A stretch of 64,000 nucleotides of DNA from Bombardia bombarda. Lineage: Eukaryota; Ascomycota; Sordariomycetes; Sordariales; Lasiosphaeriaceae. The notes beneath the pieces are model-generated. The model searched no databases, was not told the origin of the DNA, and worked only from the letters and a program-made list of their open reading frames with translations. Positions 47,888 to 58,390 of the stretch are shown one piece after another. The number at the start of each line of letters is the position of its first letter. The first letter of the stretch is position 1. The translations under genes were made by a program, and so were the position numbers. Location of the stretch: positions 1,054,001-1,118,000 of the forward strand of contig JAULSR010000002.1 of assembly GCA_030512295.1 (NCBI GenBank). Direction: 5' to 3'.

Positions 47888-47956
<69 letters not shown>
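47874..47956. repeat. (GCT)n(GTT)n microsatellite
   Basis: About six GCT units run into more than 20 GTT units on the plus strand, about 83 bp in all. On the minus strand one frame reads as a long polyglutamine followed shortly by a stop, but no gene containing it was found. Confidence 0.95.
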
Positions 47957-48451
47957 GAGACAAGGGAGATGATGGTAAGTAACAGTGGCGGCGGCGGCGT
48001 GTTTCTGATTGTGGCAGGTAAGTTTGTGCGATGTTAGTGCTGCTGCTCGCCTTTTCGGAAACCTGTGTGACCAGGGAAACTGTGGCCAGGCTGCTTTGGT
48101 GACTGGGTTTTCCTTGGTTAGAGTTTGTGCTTGATGGGAAAATGGTAGGTAGAGGACAAATGTCGTTTTGCTTGGATCACTGCCGGGTGCATGTGGATAT
48201 TTGCTGACGGCTTTGTAGTCCCTCCAGAATCATGGAGTAATATTGAGGATGTGTAATGACCAAAATGCTCTCTTGTGCAGATGGGAAACGATATATCAAC
48301 ATCGGCATTGGCAATTATATTGATGATGTAGGCAAGGTTGTGTTGCGATGCAACAATGCCTGTTGAGCTTTGTGAATATCTACCAACAACATCCATGGCA
48401 GTAGACATAATAAAAATACATCAACCATTTTACACGCTCCCAAGGGTATAT

Positions 48452-49786
48452 CTATTTGACCAAATAAAAATGAAACAATCCTCTACAGCTCAACCTTCTT
48501 TCCCCTGTTCCCCCCTTATTATTCACCCTGCGCTGCTCCTTGATCTTGTTCCACAGCTCCACGCTCCAGTGGTTCCTATCTGTCTTGTAATTCCGGTCCG
48601 CGAGCCTCTTGGCATGCCAGTCCCAGCACTCGCTCGTCACGTCCGTCGTCCCTTCCTGCGGCTTCGCGGCGCACTCCCTGTCGTCGGCCTGGGCGCCAAT
48701 GGGCCACTCGCCGAGCGCGGCGCCCATATTCTCGTCGAGAAAGTTGTCAAGGACGAGCAGCCCGGCCTTGCGCCGGACGGGCTCCCACTCGGCCGAGGAC
48801 GAGGTCGCGTCGTCGGTCAGCAGCTGCAGGAGATGCTCCATGCCGCCGTGGGCGAGGAAGTGGGCGCGGACGGCGTCGTTCTTGAGCAGGCCGCTGATGG
48901 CGGAGACGCGGGCCTTTGTGAGGGCTGCGTCGGCGGCGGTGGTGGGGTGGGTGAGGCTGAAGATTGCTGTGCTCAGAGGCTCGGGGGAGCCTGGCGAGCA
49001 CTGCTCCTTCTGCAGCGCCGGCCAGTGCTTCTCGACCTCGGCGAGGGCCTTGGGATTGTTTTGCACTGTGGAGCCGATGATGAGGGCTGAGAGCTTGGCG
49101 CGGCTGAGGGCGGCGGCGTTGTCGTTGTCGTTGTCGTTGTCTGGAGAGATGGGAGAGTTGGCGAGGCAGAAGAGGCGCTTGACGGTGTCGTAGTCCTCGG
49201 CGATCTTGAGCCCGTAGTAGATGTCGTGGGAGATGTCCTCGAGCATCTCGAGGGCCTCGTCGACGTCGAGGCCCTTCTTGAGGATGGAGAGGGACTTGGA
49301 GAAGGAGTTGTTTTCCTTGCTGTTGGGCTGGCGCGGCTCCTTGACCTTGCCCACGGGGTCGTATGCTGGGGCGTTGGCGGGGATTTTTGGTGCTGCTTGG
49401 GGTTGATCCTGGTCCTGGTCCTGGTCAAGGATGACGATGGAGGTGTCTGTGGGCAGACCCTCGAGTGATGGGTCGACGGCTTCATCTGGGACGTTGATCT
49501 TTGCTTGCTTGAGGCCGGTGGTGACGTCGAGACGGACGTGCAGGCCCGGCGGTATGTCCTGGTCGTCGCGCACTATTTGGAATGCATCTGTGGCTTGGAA
49601 GACCTTGGGATAGCATTCTGCTGGGTTGTCGGTGTGACATATGAGTTGGACGTCGTCATCGGCCGCCGGTGATGGTATGGGGGTTGATGGGTCGGCTGAT
49701 GCTGTTGCGGCGACACCACCCACGAGGACCACCCCTATCAATCCCAGGAGGCTGATGGGCAATGATCGCATGCGTAGTCTAGCCAT
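48452..49786 (-). CDS. SIL1: SIL1, nucleotide exchange factor for the ER Hsp70 (frame break at C-terminus)
   Basis: SIL1 releases ADP from the lumenal Hsp70 Kar2/BiP during protein import and folding. The single-exon frame starts at 49786 with a clear signal peptide (MARLRMRSLPISLLGLIGVV..ATASA). An armadillo-type domain follows: LICHTDNPAECYPKVFQ, GLDVDEALEMLEDISHDIYY, SALIIGSTVQNNPKALAEVE, GLLVLDNFLDENMGA. As printed it ends in an unrelated tail (444 aa, stop at 48452). Adding one base in the six-base C run at 48510-48515 switches to a frame ending KKVEL at a TAG at 48483 (434 aa), an HDEL-like ER retrieval signal expected for a soluble lumenal protein. A DQDQDQD repeat near residue 125 is also visible. 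Confidence 0.9.
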   Translation of the reverse strand: MARLRMRSLPISLLGLIGVVLVGGVAATASADPSTPIPSPAADDDVQLICHTDNPAECYPKVFQATDAFQIVRDDQDIPPGLHVRLDVTTGLKQAKINVPDEAVDPSLEGLPTDTSIVILDQDQDQDQPQAAPKIPANAPAYDPVGKVKEPRQPNSKENNSFSKSLSILKKGLDVDEALEMLEDISHDIYYGLKIAEDYDTVKRLFCLANSPISPDNDNDNDNAAALSRAKLSALIIGSTVQNNPKALAEVEKHWPALQKEQCSPGSPEPLSTAIFSLTHPTTAADAALTKARVSAISGLLKNDAVRAHFLAHGGMEHLLQLLTDDATSSSAEWEPVRRKAGLLVLDNFLDENMGAALGEWPIGAQADDRECAAKPQEGTTDVTSECWDWHAKRLADRNYKTDRNHWSVELWNKIKEQRRVNNKGGTGERRLSCRGLFHFYLVK

Positions 49787-50548
49787 TTTCACTATATGAT
49801 GTAAATATGTGTGAAAAATGCGACTCTATAAAATTGTCGTTGTGGTGAGTTGAGGGCGTGTAAGAGCCAAGACAAGGATTGGCTCAGGCGGGCCGAACAG
49901 AATGGGAATGAATCGGCTTTGAGAGAAGAGAGTACTGGAATACTTTGTAGTAGGAGAAAAGTCTGGTTGTATGCAGGGTCAATTAAATATCTAAATCCGT
50001 TATAAAACCACCTTGGCCTCTCATGCAGTTCGAAGCTGGAATGAGTCAAGAAAAAGAAGACGACAGAAAGGACACATGGCGAAATGGGAACTTTGCCTCC
50101 TTCTGAGCTTCTGAAGCTTGCTTGAGCTTGACAGGTCCCAGAACCTGGGGTTCGAGAATCACTCTACTGGGCGGGTGGTGATTGGCCCACTTGCCGCGAT
50201 ACGCTACTGCCGTGCGCTAGAATCGGCTAGGCGTCTATGACAGACAAGCTTGTTCGTTTCGAGCTGCGAGCTCAAAGTCACGTGTCGATAGCCCGCCGCC
50301 AAGCTCCCTTCCATGTTCACGTATGGCGAGTCGAAGCTCAATTGTCACTCGTCAATTGCCATCTCGCCAGCAGCACCGTCTGTTTAGAAGCCGACCCAAC
50401 GCCCTATTCCGGGTCGAATCGCTCATCTCGGCATTTCCCCCGCCATCCGCCCTGAGAGTGGACCCGGGGTCCTTCTCTTGATCTGGACCCTCGCACTACC
50501 TAGTGCTCGACGAATTATCCCTCCCTCCGACAAAGTACCCATCCCACC
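49787..50548. other. divergent promoter region of SIL1 and complex I subunit gene
   Basis: Promoter and 5' UTR of the two flanking genes. No gene or tRNA is seen. Confidence 0.4.
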
Positions 50549-51349
50549 ATGTCGGCACTCAGAAACCAAGCGGCGCGCATTGCCCGGAGGACAAGGCCGA
50601 CCGCCGTCCGCAGCACGAGGACGTATGCCTCCGAGAGCCACGGCAGCGCCCACCACGACGCCCACCATGCCGCCCCCGAGGCTGAGGAGTCGCTTGGAGT
50701 ATGTTGAAGGTCCCCTCGGCGCGCCCAATCGACTACGACAGATGTGCGGTTGTCGGAGAAGAGGGCTAATCAATTGGCCACAGGCTTACTTCTACGTTGC
50801 CGTCGGAGCCATCCCCGCGTCTATGCTCCTCTACTCAGTTGCCCGGCCCGGCAAGGACGACGAGCCCACGCGCCTCACAAAGTGGCTGACCGACGTCTCC
50901 GACATGAAGGAGAAGTGGGAGACGAGGAACCACAACAACACGGTGCTGATCGAGCAGGCCGCCCAAGACAAGAATCTCTACTACGGCATCAGGCGCAGCA
51001 ACTTCCACGAGCTGACTTTCCCAGAGTATGTTGTCTATGTCTTGGCTACGGGGTGAAGAGGCGGGAGCCAGCAGAAACTCCTTTACGGGAATGCATACAC
51101 CTACCAAGACCGTGCCCGGCTCTCACTGGGTGGCTGGCTCCGTTGCTTCTTTCCCTTGAGCTCATTTCAATTGGACGCACCCGATGCTGACCACGTGACA
51201 GGGTATTCCAGGCAGGCTCGCCATTCAACGTCCCGGCTGGCCACAACGTCAATTTGGACAAGGTCGTTGCCCACTACAGAAAGCAACATCTTGATGAAGA
51301 GGAACGCAAGGTCAAGAAGATGGCGGCGGCGGCGGCGACATCCGAGTAA
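50549..51349 (+). CDS. NADH-ubiquinone oxidoreductase 17.8 kDa-type subunit, mitochondrial
   Basis: A 179-aa accessory subunit of complex I in three exons (introns 50699-50783 and 51026-51201). A mitochondrial presequence (MSALRNQAARIARRTRPTAV) is followed by a His-rich stretch, one membrane span (AYFYVAVGAIPASMLLYSVA), then RLTKWLTDVSDMKEKWETRN and a conserved FQAGSPFNVPAGHNVNLDKV. These match the fungal 17.8 kDa subunit (NUXM type) described from Neurospora. The intron phases agree and the stop TAA ends the Ala-rich tail MAAAAATSE. Confidence 0.85.
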
Positions 51350-51980
51350 GCAGTACTGCGTGCAGGTGCTGTGCAGCACAAGTGCCAATGCAAGTGCAAA
51401 AAGTGCAAAGCGTGCTGCCAGCGTTGTGCTGTGCGCATCTCTAATGCCGCACTGTTCCTTTCCTTCTGTATGTTTTAGATCCGTCCTTCTGGGGGCACGT
51501 GTACATAGACGCTTCGAGGCAACGTACCGACCGTTACCTACCACCTACCTTACCTGATTCATCCAAAACGCGCCCCTGTTCAATCCGACCTCCCTCCACT
51601 TTCGTGTGTGTATGTGTTGTATGTGTGCGTGTGCTCTTTCCGCAGCCAGCCCATGGGTTGTGGCTGCACGCTTATAAGTTTATTTCCACACCCGTCCGAG
51701 TTTCCGCCAACTCCTGCTGCTAACTTTCTTCTGCTGCATGAGCGACGAGCTGCGCATGCAATTGTGCATGTGCGTCCGTCGCACCTCCCTGGACGGCCAT
51801 CCTGTCTGCTAATTTTTTTTCTGTCTATCTGTCTGTCCGTCTGTCCATGTCGGCGTGTCTGCTGCTGGCGTTTCATTCTGGTCCTTACATTCGCTCACAT
51901 CTATACCCCGGCACACCACACGACAGAGCTATCAGAGCTATTCGCCAGCCCCCCAGACCACCACACGACAGACTCTCACT
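51350..51980. other. intergenic, upstream of SET protein
   Basis: 3' flank of the complex I gene and promoter/5' UTR of the SET gene, with pyrimidine-rich stretches (about 51590-51850). No gene is seen. Confidence 0.4.
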
Positions 51981-53070
51981 ATGGGCAAAAAGAAGTCTAA
52001 AGACAACAACACCAACAAGGCTGATAGCCAAGGTGCCACTGGCTTTGATGCAGCCAAGCAAGGAAAGGTAGGATCACAATCCCCCACCCCCTTCGAGGCA
52101 TCAATGGATAACCATGGTTCAAAATGGCTCACTCGCTAACACACATTCCCCAACATCAGATTCCAGCAAAGTGGTATCCCCAAGCGCCCAAAAATGACCC
52201 GGCGGTACGGCTCGGCCTCGTCAACGCCAGCGTCGGCTACGGGCTGTTCGCGGCGCGGGATTTCGCCAAGGGCGAGTTCATCTTCCACGAGGCGCCCCTC
52301 ATGACCGCCTTATTCAAGGAGAACAGCTCGGCCGACGAGGCCACGGTCAACAGCCAGCACAGGGCCTACGCAGACATCCTCACAGACACCCACAAGACCC
52401 AAGTCCTCAACGTCGCCTTCCCCCTGCTCGCCGCGCGCAACGGCTTCCCGCCCCCGGCCTTCGCCCAGGCCAGACAGACGCTCGACGCGGACCTGGGCAT
52501 GAACCTCGTGCACGGCCGCTACGCCGGCACAGACCTCACCGAGGAGCAGTACCAGTCCTACACCAACGCCCTGGCCGACGTCGCAGCAAAAGCAAAAGCA
52601 ACACCATCCCCCGAGAAGCAGCCAGCCGCGAGGCATGCATGAATTTCTTCAAGTTTTACGCCTTTGAAGACAAGACCAACCCGGACGGCGTCCTGCTGCC
52701 CATCATCAAAATGGCCAATGGGGCCCCGGCGCCGACGACGCACGCCTGCGTCTACCTGCTCGGCTCGCTCGTCAACCACTGCTGCACGCCGCGAACTCCT
52801 AAGAGGACGACGACGGTGGAAGGCGACGCCCACGATATCCTCCGCGGAGCAACACGGCGGCCGCCCATCGGCCCAAATATCGAGTGGCGCATCGGCGACT
52901 CGGGGCTGGCCAAGTTTGTCAAGCCGAGACATATCGCCGTGCAGGCGAGACGGGACATCAAGGCGGGCGAGCAGCTGACGTGGGACTACGGCAAGCGCGA
53001 GAAGGGCTTCTTGTGCGAGTGCGACGTCTGTCACGCCAAACTTACTGACTCGTTGTGCGGCGTGCTGTGA
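51981..53070 (+). CDS. SET-domain protein (one frame break)
   Basis: A putative protein-lysine methyltransferase with a SMYD-like split SET domain but no visible MYND finger. Exon 1 (51981-52067) encodes a Lys/Asn-rich MGKKKSKDNNTNKAD start; exon 2 begins at 52160. SET features are VGYGLFAARDFAKGEFIFHE (the GxG block), SLVNHCCTPRT (usually NHSCxPN, here NHCC), and GEQLTWDYGKREKGFLCECD with the catalytic-type Tyr and a Cys-rich post-SET CECDVC. In between, the frame breaks after KATPSP: one base is missing in the five-C run at 52608-52612. Restoring it gives SREACMNFFKFYAFEDK and a 332-aa protein. Substrate unknown. Confidence 0.85.
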
Positions 53071-53577
53071 ATGGCGGTGCGGCACAAGTTGTCGGAGATG
53101 TGGCGGTTCTGGCCTGTGGTCCGACACGTCCCTATTGTTTTGGGCATGTGTTATGCTCTAGCGCGGGCTGCGGGTCTTCAGCTTCCTCCATGATCTGATA
53201 CCATGGCTCCATTTTACGCGGGACTGAATATAGATGAGGGCTGGTGAGAGGCTAATGGGCCGAAACATAATGATATTCCCAGCTGACTGGATAGCTAGCA
53301 GCGTGTATCAATAATTTCACGACAGCGTTTGCAAGATATATAGATGTTTTTTTTGTTTTCTTTCTTTCACAGGATTCATGGTCTGTTTGATGCAGCACTT
53401 GCTCTTTTTGTTTGTTTTCACTATCTCGTAACCTCTACGACAGCCCAGGCAGAATACCAAAACCAGTAGTTGAGCGGAACAACCTTGTCCATTTTCGCCG
53501 AGCCCATGAGAGAGAGATGACTGAATAGCAAAGACCGTCCCCACGTCCGACCAACGAAGCAGTAGTGTGACAACACC
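53071..53577. other. intergenic, convergent 3' flanks
   Basis: 3' flanks of the SET gene (plus) and RPS15 (minus). Nothing else is seen. Confidence 0.4.
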
Positions 53578-54549
53578 CTACTTGAGGGGGATGAAACGGG
53601 AAGAGTGGGTGGCACCAATACCGGGTCTACCGTGCTTGACGGGCTTGCTGTGGAGGGGTCAGTTGCCCGTTCATATTAATACCGTGGATAGGAGGGGGAA
53701 AACGTACTAGGAAATGGAGAACTCGCCAAGGTAGTGACCAACCATCTCGGGCTTGATCTCGACCTGGTTGAACTCCTTGCCGGAGTAGATGCCGATGACG
53801 GAGCCGATCATCTCGGGCACGACAATCATGTCGCGGAGATGGGTCTTGACGAGGTCGGGCTTCTCGTTGGGCTTGGCCTCCTGCTTGGCCTTGCGGAGCT
53901 TCTTGATCAGGCCCATGGGCTTGCGCTTGAGGCCGCGGTTGATCCTTCTGCGGGCACGGGCGTGGACGACATCGCGGAGCTCATCGGAGCCGAGGTCGAG
54001 GAGGCTGAAAGGGGCAAGTTGAGTTAGCTACCAGAGTTCATGCCGTTTCAAGGCATCCCCCTTGCGATGTGTGCGGTGCTTGCTGCCAGCTGGCCGCTGC
54101 TGCTGCTGCGACAGTGGGCAAATGGGCTACGCTACGACGCCTGGTCGAGCAGGAGTAGCAGCGGCAGCGGGCAGAGCAGGGCTTGCTGCGAGAGTCATCC
54201 GCCAGTTTCCTGGGGCGCAGGCTTGTATTTCTTCTTTCAAGACTCGATTGTGGTGTGCATCGATCGATGATCGTGTGGTGGATTGGTTGAGTTGGGGGAA
54301 ACATACGCCTCGAGGTCGATTCCACGGTAGGAGAACTTGCGGAAGGTTCTCTTCTTCTTGATCTCCGCAGCCTGCTCAGCGTCCTGTAGATTGGAGTCTC
54401 GTCAGCCACCAACTTTGATCAAAATGCTCATCTTTGCACGACGCATTGCCTTCTCCCCTTCCCGGTCGGTCGGCGAGGGGCGAGCAATCGTGCGTCGTGT
54501 TCGATGAGCGAAAACAGCGGGAATCAAAACATACGTATTCGTCGGCCAT
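53578..54549 (-). CDS. RPS15: 40S ribosomal protein S15 (uS19)
   Basis: Small-subunit ribosomal protein uS19, 152 aa in four exons with introns 54384-54534, 54005-54306 and 53648-53707. Exon 1 is only 15 nt (MADEY). The product reads KKRTFRKFSYRGIDLE, LLDLGSDELRDVVHARARRR, KPMGLIKKLRKAKQEA, and the highly conserved THLRDMIVVPEMIGSVIGIY, ending RPGIGATHSSRFIPLK, exactly as expected for the family. The 302-nt second intron is the longest; I saw no clear C/D box pair for an intronic snoRNA in it. Introns clustered at the 5' end are typical for fungal ribosomal protein genes. Confidence 0.98.
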
Positions 54550-55104
54550 TTTGACGGTTGTGTTGTTGATCACGACTGTCGGGTTTGGAAAATGGCTGGG
54601 GTTGTCGAAGTAATGAAATGTCGCGAAGACGGTAGGCGGGTTTGAGATATTGGCTGTTCTCGCTCGCGCAGTCGATGATGGATGGTCCGTGCTGGATGGT
54701 CCACTGGCAAAATTCGTAGGGCTCAGTGCCCTCAGGCAAAAGATGCCCCGCTGTTTTGTGATTGGGAGTGCGGGGTGTGGCTGAACAGGTCTGAGTTCTT
54801 TTGTGGCTGGTTGGCTTGAGTTAACTAGGTAAGCAGAGGGCTTGGCATTTCCATCTCTTGGCGCCAACCTTGCGGGAACGGTAGAAGTGAGCGCACTCAC
54901 ATTCTGCCATTGCTTTTTACGCACTTTTACAAGAGTGTCCACCTTCTCAGAAATAATGACAGTCATCGCTACAATAATGTTCAATAATGTTCAATATGCT
55001 CAATTTGACTTTGCTATGTACATAAATCCTGTCGTATGTTCAGTTGTGCCTTCGCACCATTCCTCTTCATCTCAAACTACCTCCTCGAGGGATAGACATC
55101 TTCC
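54550..55104. other. intergenic, RPS15 promoter
   Basis: Promoter side of RPS15 and 3' side of the GH53 gene, both on the minus strand. No gene is seen. Confidence 0.4.
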
Positions 55105-56210
55105 CTACATATTCTTAAACGCGGCCAAGCTAGACAGAGCTTGCCCCGACGAGGAAAACATGCAGTTGTTGGCACACGACGAGCCCAGGTTCGCATTGTG
55201 AATCCAAGCGGGTTCCCAGTAGAACAGGCCCACGCCGCCCTTCACCCCCGCCACGATGCTGGCCACACTGGAGAGCCATGTCGACTGTCCGGCGGCCGTG
55301 TGCGGGATGCTCTTGGCGTCCGAAGGGAAGGCGTATGCCGGCGAGGGGCACGACTGCGGCCAGTCGGTCTCGGCCACGACCAGCTCCTTCCCCCATGCGT
55401 TGGCCATGTTTGTCAGACTCGACTTGAGCGACGACAGCGTCGCCGAGGCCGAGTAGAAGGGGTAGTAGGAGACGCCCATCATGTCAAAGTCGGCCGTGGT
55501 CAGCGGGCCCTGCTTTAGGACGTTGGTGTACCAGTTGTTTTGGGTGTTCCAGTTCCTATTGGTTTCTCTTGTCAGCACTCTTTTCTTTCCAGTGGATGTT
55601 GGGTTCCTCACCATCCGTTGTCAAGGTGGATCATGATCTTGGGCTTGGGGTTCAGATTCGAGTCCTTGATGCCCGCCGACGCCGAGTGCAGCAGACGCGC
55701 AATGTTGTACCAGTTGGAAGTCTTGCCCGTCGGCCACAGCAGGCCAACCGTGATCTCGTTTCCGATGGAGATGATCTTGGGCTGGACGCCTGCGCTCTGG
55801 AACGAGTTCGACACATCCAACGTGTAGTTGTACAGCTTCCACGCGAGGTCGTCAATACCGGTCGGCCATCCCGACGGCATCGCCTGGTGGGCGGGATCCG
55901 CCCAGGTGTCGCTATAGTGCAGGTCGAGGTACACTCCCAGCCCGGCCGCCTTTGCTCGCTTCCCAAGGGCGACGTTGTTTGCGAGGTTGTAGGTGCCTCC
56001 AGGAGGGGTCACCCAGATTCGTTGGCGAACCGTGTTGACGCCGCTGTCGGCCAGGATCTTCTCCAGTGGCTGCGCTGATCCGCTCGCGCCCTTGTACGAG
56101 ACGCCGGCTTTTTCTTCTACTGTCACCGACGACCAGTCCACTCCTTTGTACTGAAGTGCCTCGACGGCGGTGAGGCCGAGGAGAAGAGCTGGGAGACACG
56201 AGAGAATCAT
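55105..56210 (-). CDS. secreted arabinogalactan endo-1,4-beta-galactanase (GH53)
   Basis: This enzyme cleaves 1,4-beta-galactan side chains of plant pectin, outside the cell. The 349-aa model has two exons (intron 55556-55611). The start at 56210 gives a signal peptide (MILSCLPALLLGLTAVEA), with the mature protein beginning near LQYKGVDWSS. GH53 landmarks are the WxxPPGGTYNLANN region, YLDLHYSDTWADP, the acid/base Glu152 in IISIGNEITVGLLWPTG, DFDMMGVSYYPFYS, and the nucleophile Glu262 in ELVVAETDWPQSC. No carbohydrate-binding module is attached. Length and motifs fit fungal galactanases; the gene suggests a plant-biomass diet. It is intact. Confidence 0.95.
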
Positions 56211-57154
56211 TGTCGGCGTTGAAGTTGCAACTGAACGGAAGATGCCACGACGACCCAATACCTAGCCAAGCTCTGGCCCATGGCCTGTTTATACCTTCTC
56301 CTTAAACAGAAAGGAGAAGCATCATTGAAGCTACTGTTTCCGACACCTCACCCCTGATTGATGGAATTCCGGGTCAGAATCTTGGCAACTACTCATCAGT
56401 AACCCGGCTTCCATCGAGAGGGATCCCAGACAGTCGACCCTTTGCGGAGATGGTTGTACTTGGGTCTTGAGCATCGCGGAAGACGTCGTCGTGCCGCCTA
56501 ATTCGGATGCCGCTAACCCCACAAACCAATTAATATCGACCCGCCCCACATGGAAGATCTCCTAATGGGGAAGACGGCGTTGGATGCTAACAACTAGGCG
56601 AATGTACAATGCACCTTTTTGCTGATCATCCTGGCGGCAAATACCACCTGGGTGTTGCTGGTGTCGGTGATTGGAGGGCTTATGAAGATGACGATGGGTT
56701 GGGTCGGTCCTGAATGGGTTGTTGCATTCTTCGGTGTACATTGCGCCGGCAGAGATATCCGGATACCAACGATGCCTGCTACAAGCTACTTGCTTTACTT
56801 CAGCTTCCCGATACTACCTACCTACCTGGGCCCATCGATTCTTTACTTTATGGTGTGACGTGCAGTCATTCGACAGTGTAGCCTTTTGGCTAGCTAATGT
56901 TTCACAACCCGGGCAACTCGACAGCTATCCACATCATACCCACAAGGTCTGTTTCAGGTAACCTTCCCTCACATCGCTCCATTGTTTTATTGACATCATC
57001 GTTCGAAACGCTTCGGCGGCGAGCTTGTTGGTCCATGACGAGCTGTGGCATTTACAGCAGCACTTGAGTTGGACGAAATACTATGATGCCATTGATCCCC
57101 TAAGCTTTACTCGCTAGAAACTGCCTTCTTTAAGTATACAACCACAACTTCATC
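56211..57154. other. intergenic, GH53 promoter
   Basis: Upstream of the GH53 gene and downstream of the MDR oxidoreductase. A promoter for a regulated CAZyme would lie near 56211-56700. No gene is seen. Confidence 0.4.
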
Positions 57155-58390
57155 TTACTCGTCAGCTTCAGCTACCCTCCAAACAAGCTTCTCTCCAGAT
57201 GGCGCTCCCTCCCTCAGCAGGTCAAGGGCGTTCTGTGCGCGCTCCAGGAGTGTTTTGCCCTCAACGACCCGCCGGGTATTTGGTTTGAGGATTCCTTGTC
57301 CCAGCAATGTGGGAATAATCTCCGTTTGGAGATGGTCCCTGAAGAATGTATTCTGCAATACGCTTTGTCAGTTGTCCACACACAGAGGACTTCACAAGGC
57401 TGGAGCATGAACTCACCTGAAGATAGCCATGCGTCCTCACCCCCTGAGCTCAACCCCGTCCTTCCACTCGCCAGGTATAGCATCATTAATATCCATGGCA
57501 AACTCTGGCAACCCGTCCTTGCTCATGTGCTTCTTGATCACGGGCAGCATGACGGCGATCCTGGTGCCTCGCTCGGCGATCTTTGTCAGCGGCCGCAGTG
57601 TGCCGTTGATGGAGCCGATGCAGTCGATGACGAAGGGAATCTTTGGCCTCTTGCCATCGCTGCCTTTGCTACTTTCCTGAGTAGCATACGCCACGATCTG
57701 CTCCACCACGTCAGGCCTGGTATAGTCGAAGCAGACGGCCGCACCCAGCGCCCGCAGCGTCGCGTGGTGCTTTCCGCTCGCCACGGCGTACACGTGCCGG
57801 TAGCCCCAGTGCCTCAGGACCTGCAGCGAGAACATGCCGACGCTGCTCGCGGCGCCCCAGACGAGGATTGGCGTTGTCGCCTCGGCGGGCTGGTATGACT
57901 CCGGGACGGGCCACGGCAGGGGCAGCTGCAGGTCGCTGGAGATGGTGTGGAAGGCGGTGACGATGTTGGTCGGCAGGGTCACGGCCTCGGGGAGGGTGGT
58001 GTTGGGCGGCAGATTGCTGACCATGTAGGCGTCTGTGGTGATGTAGGTCTGGTGGGCCTTTTCGCGGGGGAAGCGATGCGCGTAGCCGAAGACGGCGTCG
58101 CCGACCTTGAGGGTCTGAGGGGTCGTGGGATCGCTGGGGCCGAGCGCGACGACGGTGCCGCCGTAGGCGTCGCCCATAACGCAGGGGGTGTTTTCGGGGG
58201 TGATGAGCAGGCCGCCGACGGCCTGGTGCGCGTCGAGTGGTGTGGAACCGGTCCATTGGACGTGGATGAGGACCTCGCCGGGGCCGGGGGCTTCCGTGGG
58301 CCGAGGGATGAGCTCGAGGGGGCCGCCGACCGTTGTGATAGCTACGGCGGGGTGGGTTGAGGGAATGGTGGAGGGGAGAGTGGAAGACAT
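57155..58390 (-). CDS. MDR-superfamily oxidoreductase (quinone/enoyl reductase-like; one frame break)
   Basis: A medium-chain dehydrogenase/reductase-type protein. The N-terminal GroES-like fold is visible (GEVLIHVQWTGSTPLDAHQA, GDAYGGTVVALG), as is the nucleotide-binding Rossmann segment (PILVWGAASSVGMFSLQVLR, KHHATLRALGAAVCFDYTRP, VIDCIGSINGT). I do not see a zinc-ligand set, so it is probably a zinc-independent quinone or trans-enoyl reductase-like enzyme; substrate unknown. Exon 2 (57155-57352) supplies the C-terminal FFRDHLQTEIIPTLL and LLERAQNALDLLREG. The frame breaks at 57440-57444: with one more C in that plus-strand run, RGVRTHGYLQ reads through to the donor at 57416 and a 390-aa protein results. 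Confidence 0.85.

Larger units (their letters stand above)
46619..48451. other. intergenic region with microsatellite
   Basis: 3' flanks of the NUFIP1-like gene (plus) and SIL1 (minus). It holds a long trinucleotide repeat and a coding-looking minus-strand exon, both listed separately. Confidence 0.4.

Noticed and set aside
47874..47956. Polyglutamine reading of the GTT/GCT repeat on the minus strand
   Set aside because: A stop follows within a few codons and no supporting exon was found; treated as a microsatellite only.
50140..50165. GGTTCGAGAATC, resembling a tRNA T-arm
   Set aside because: No matching acceptor or anticodon stem within tRNA distance on either strand.
54005..54306. Long RPS15 intron as possible host of an intronic snoRNA
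   Set aside because: I found no convincing C box, D box and terminal stem combination.
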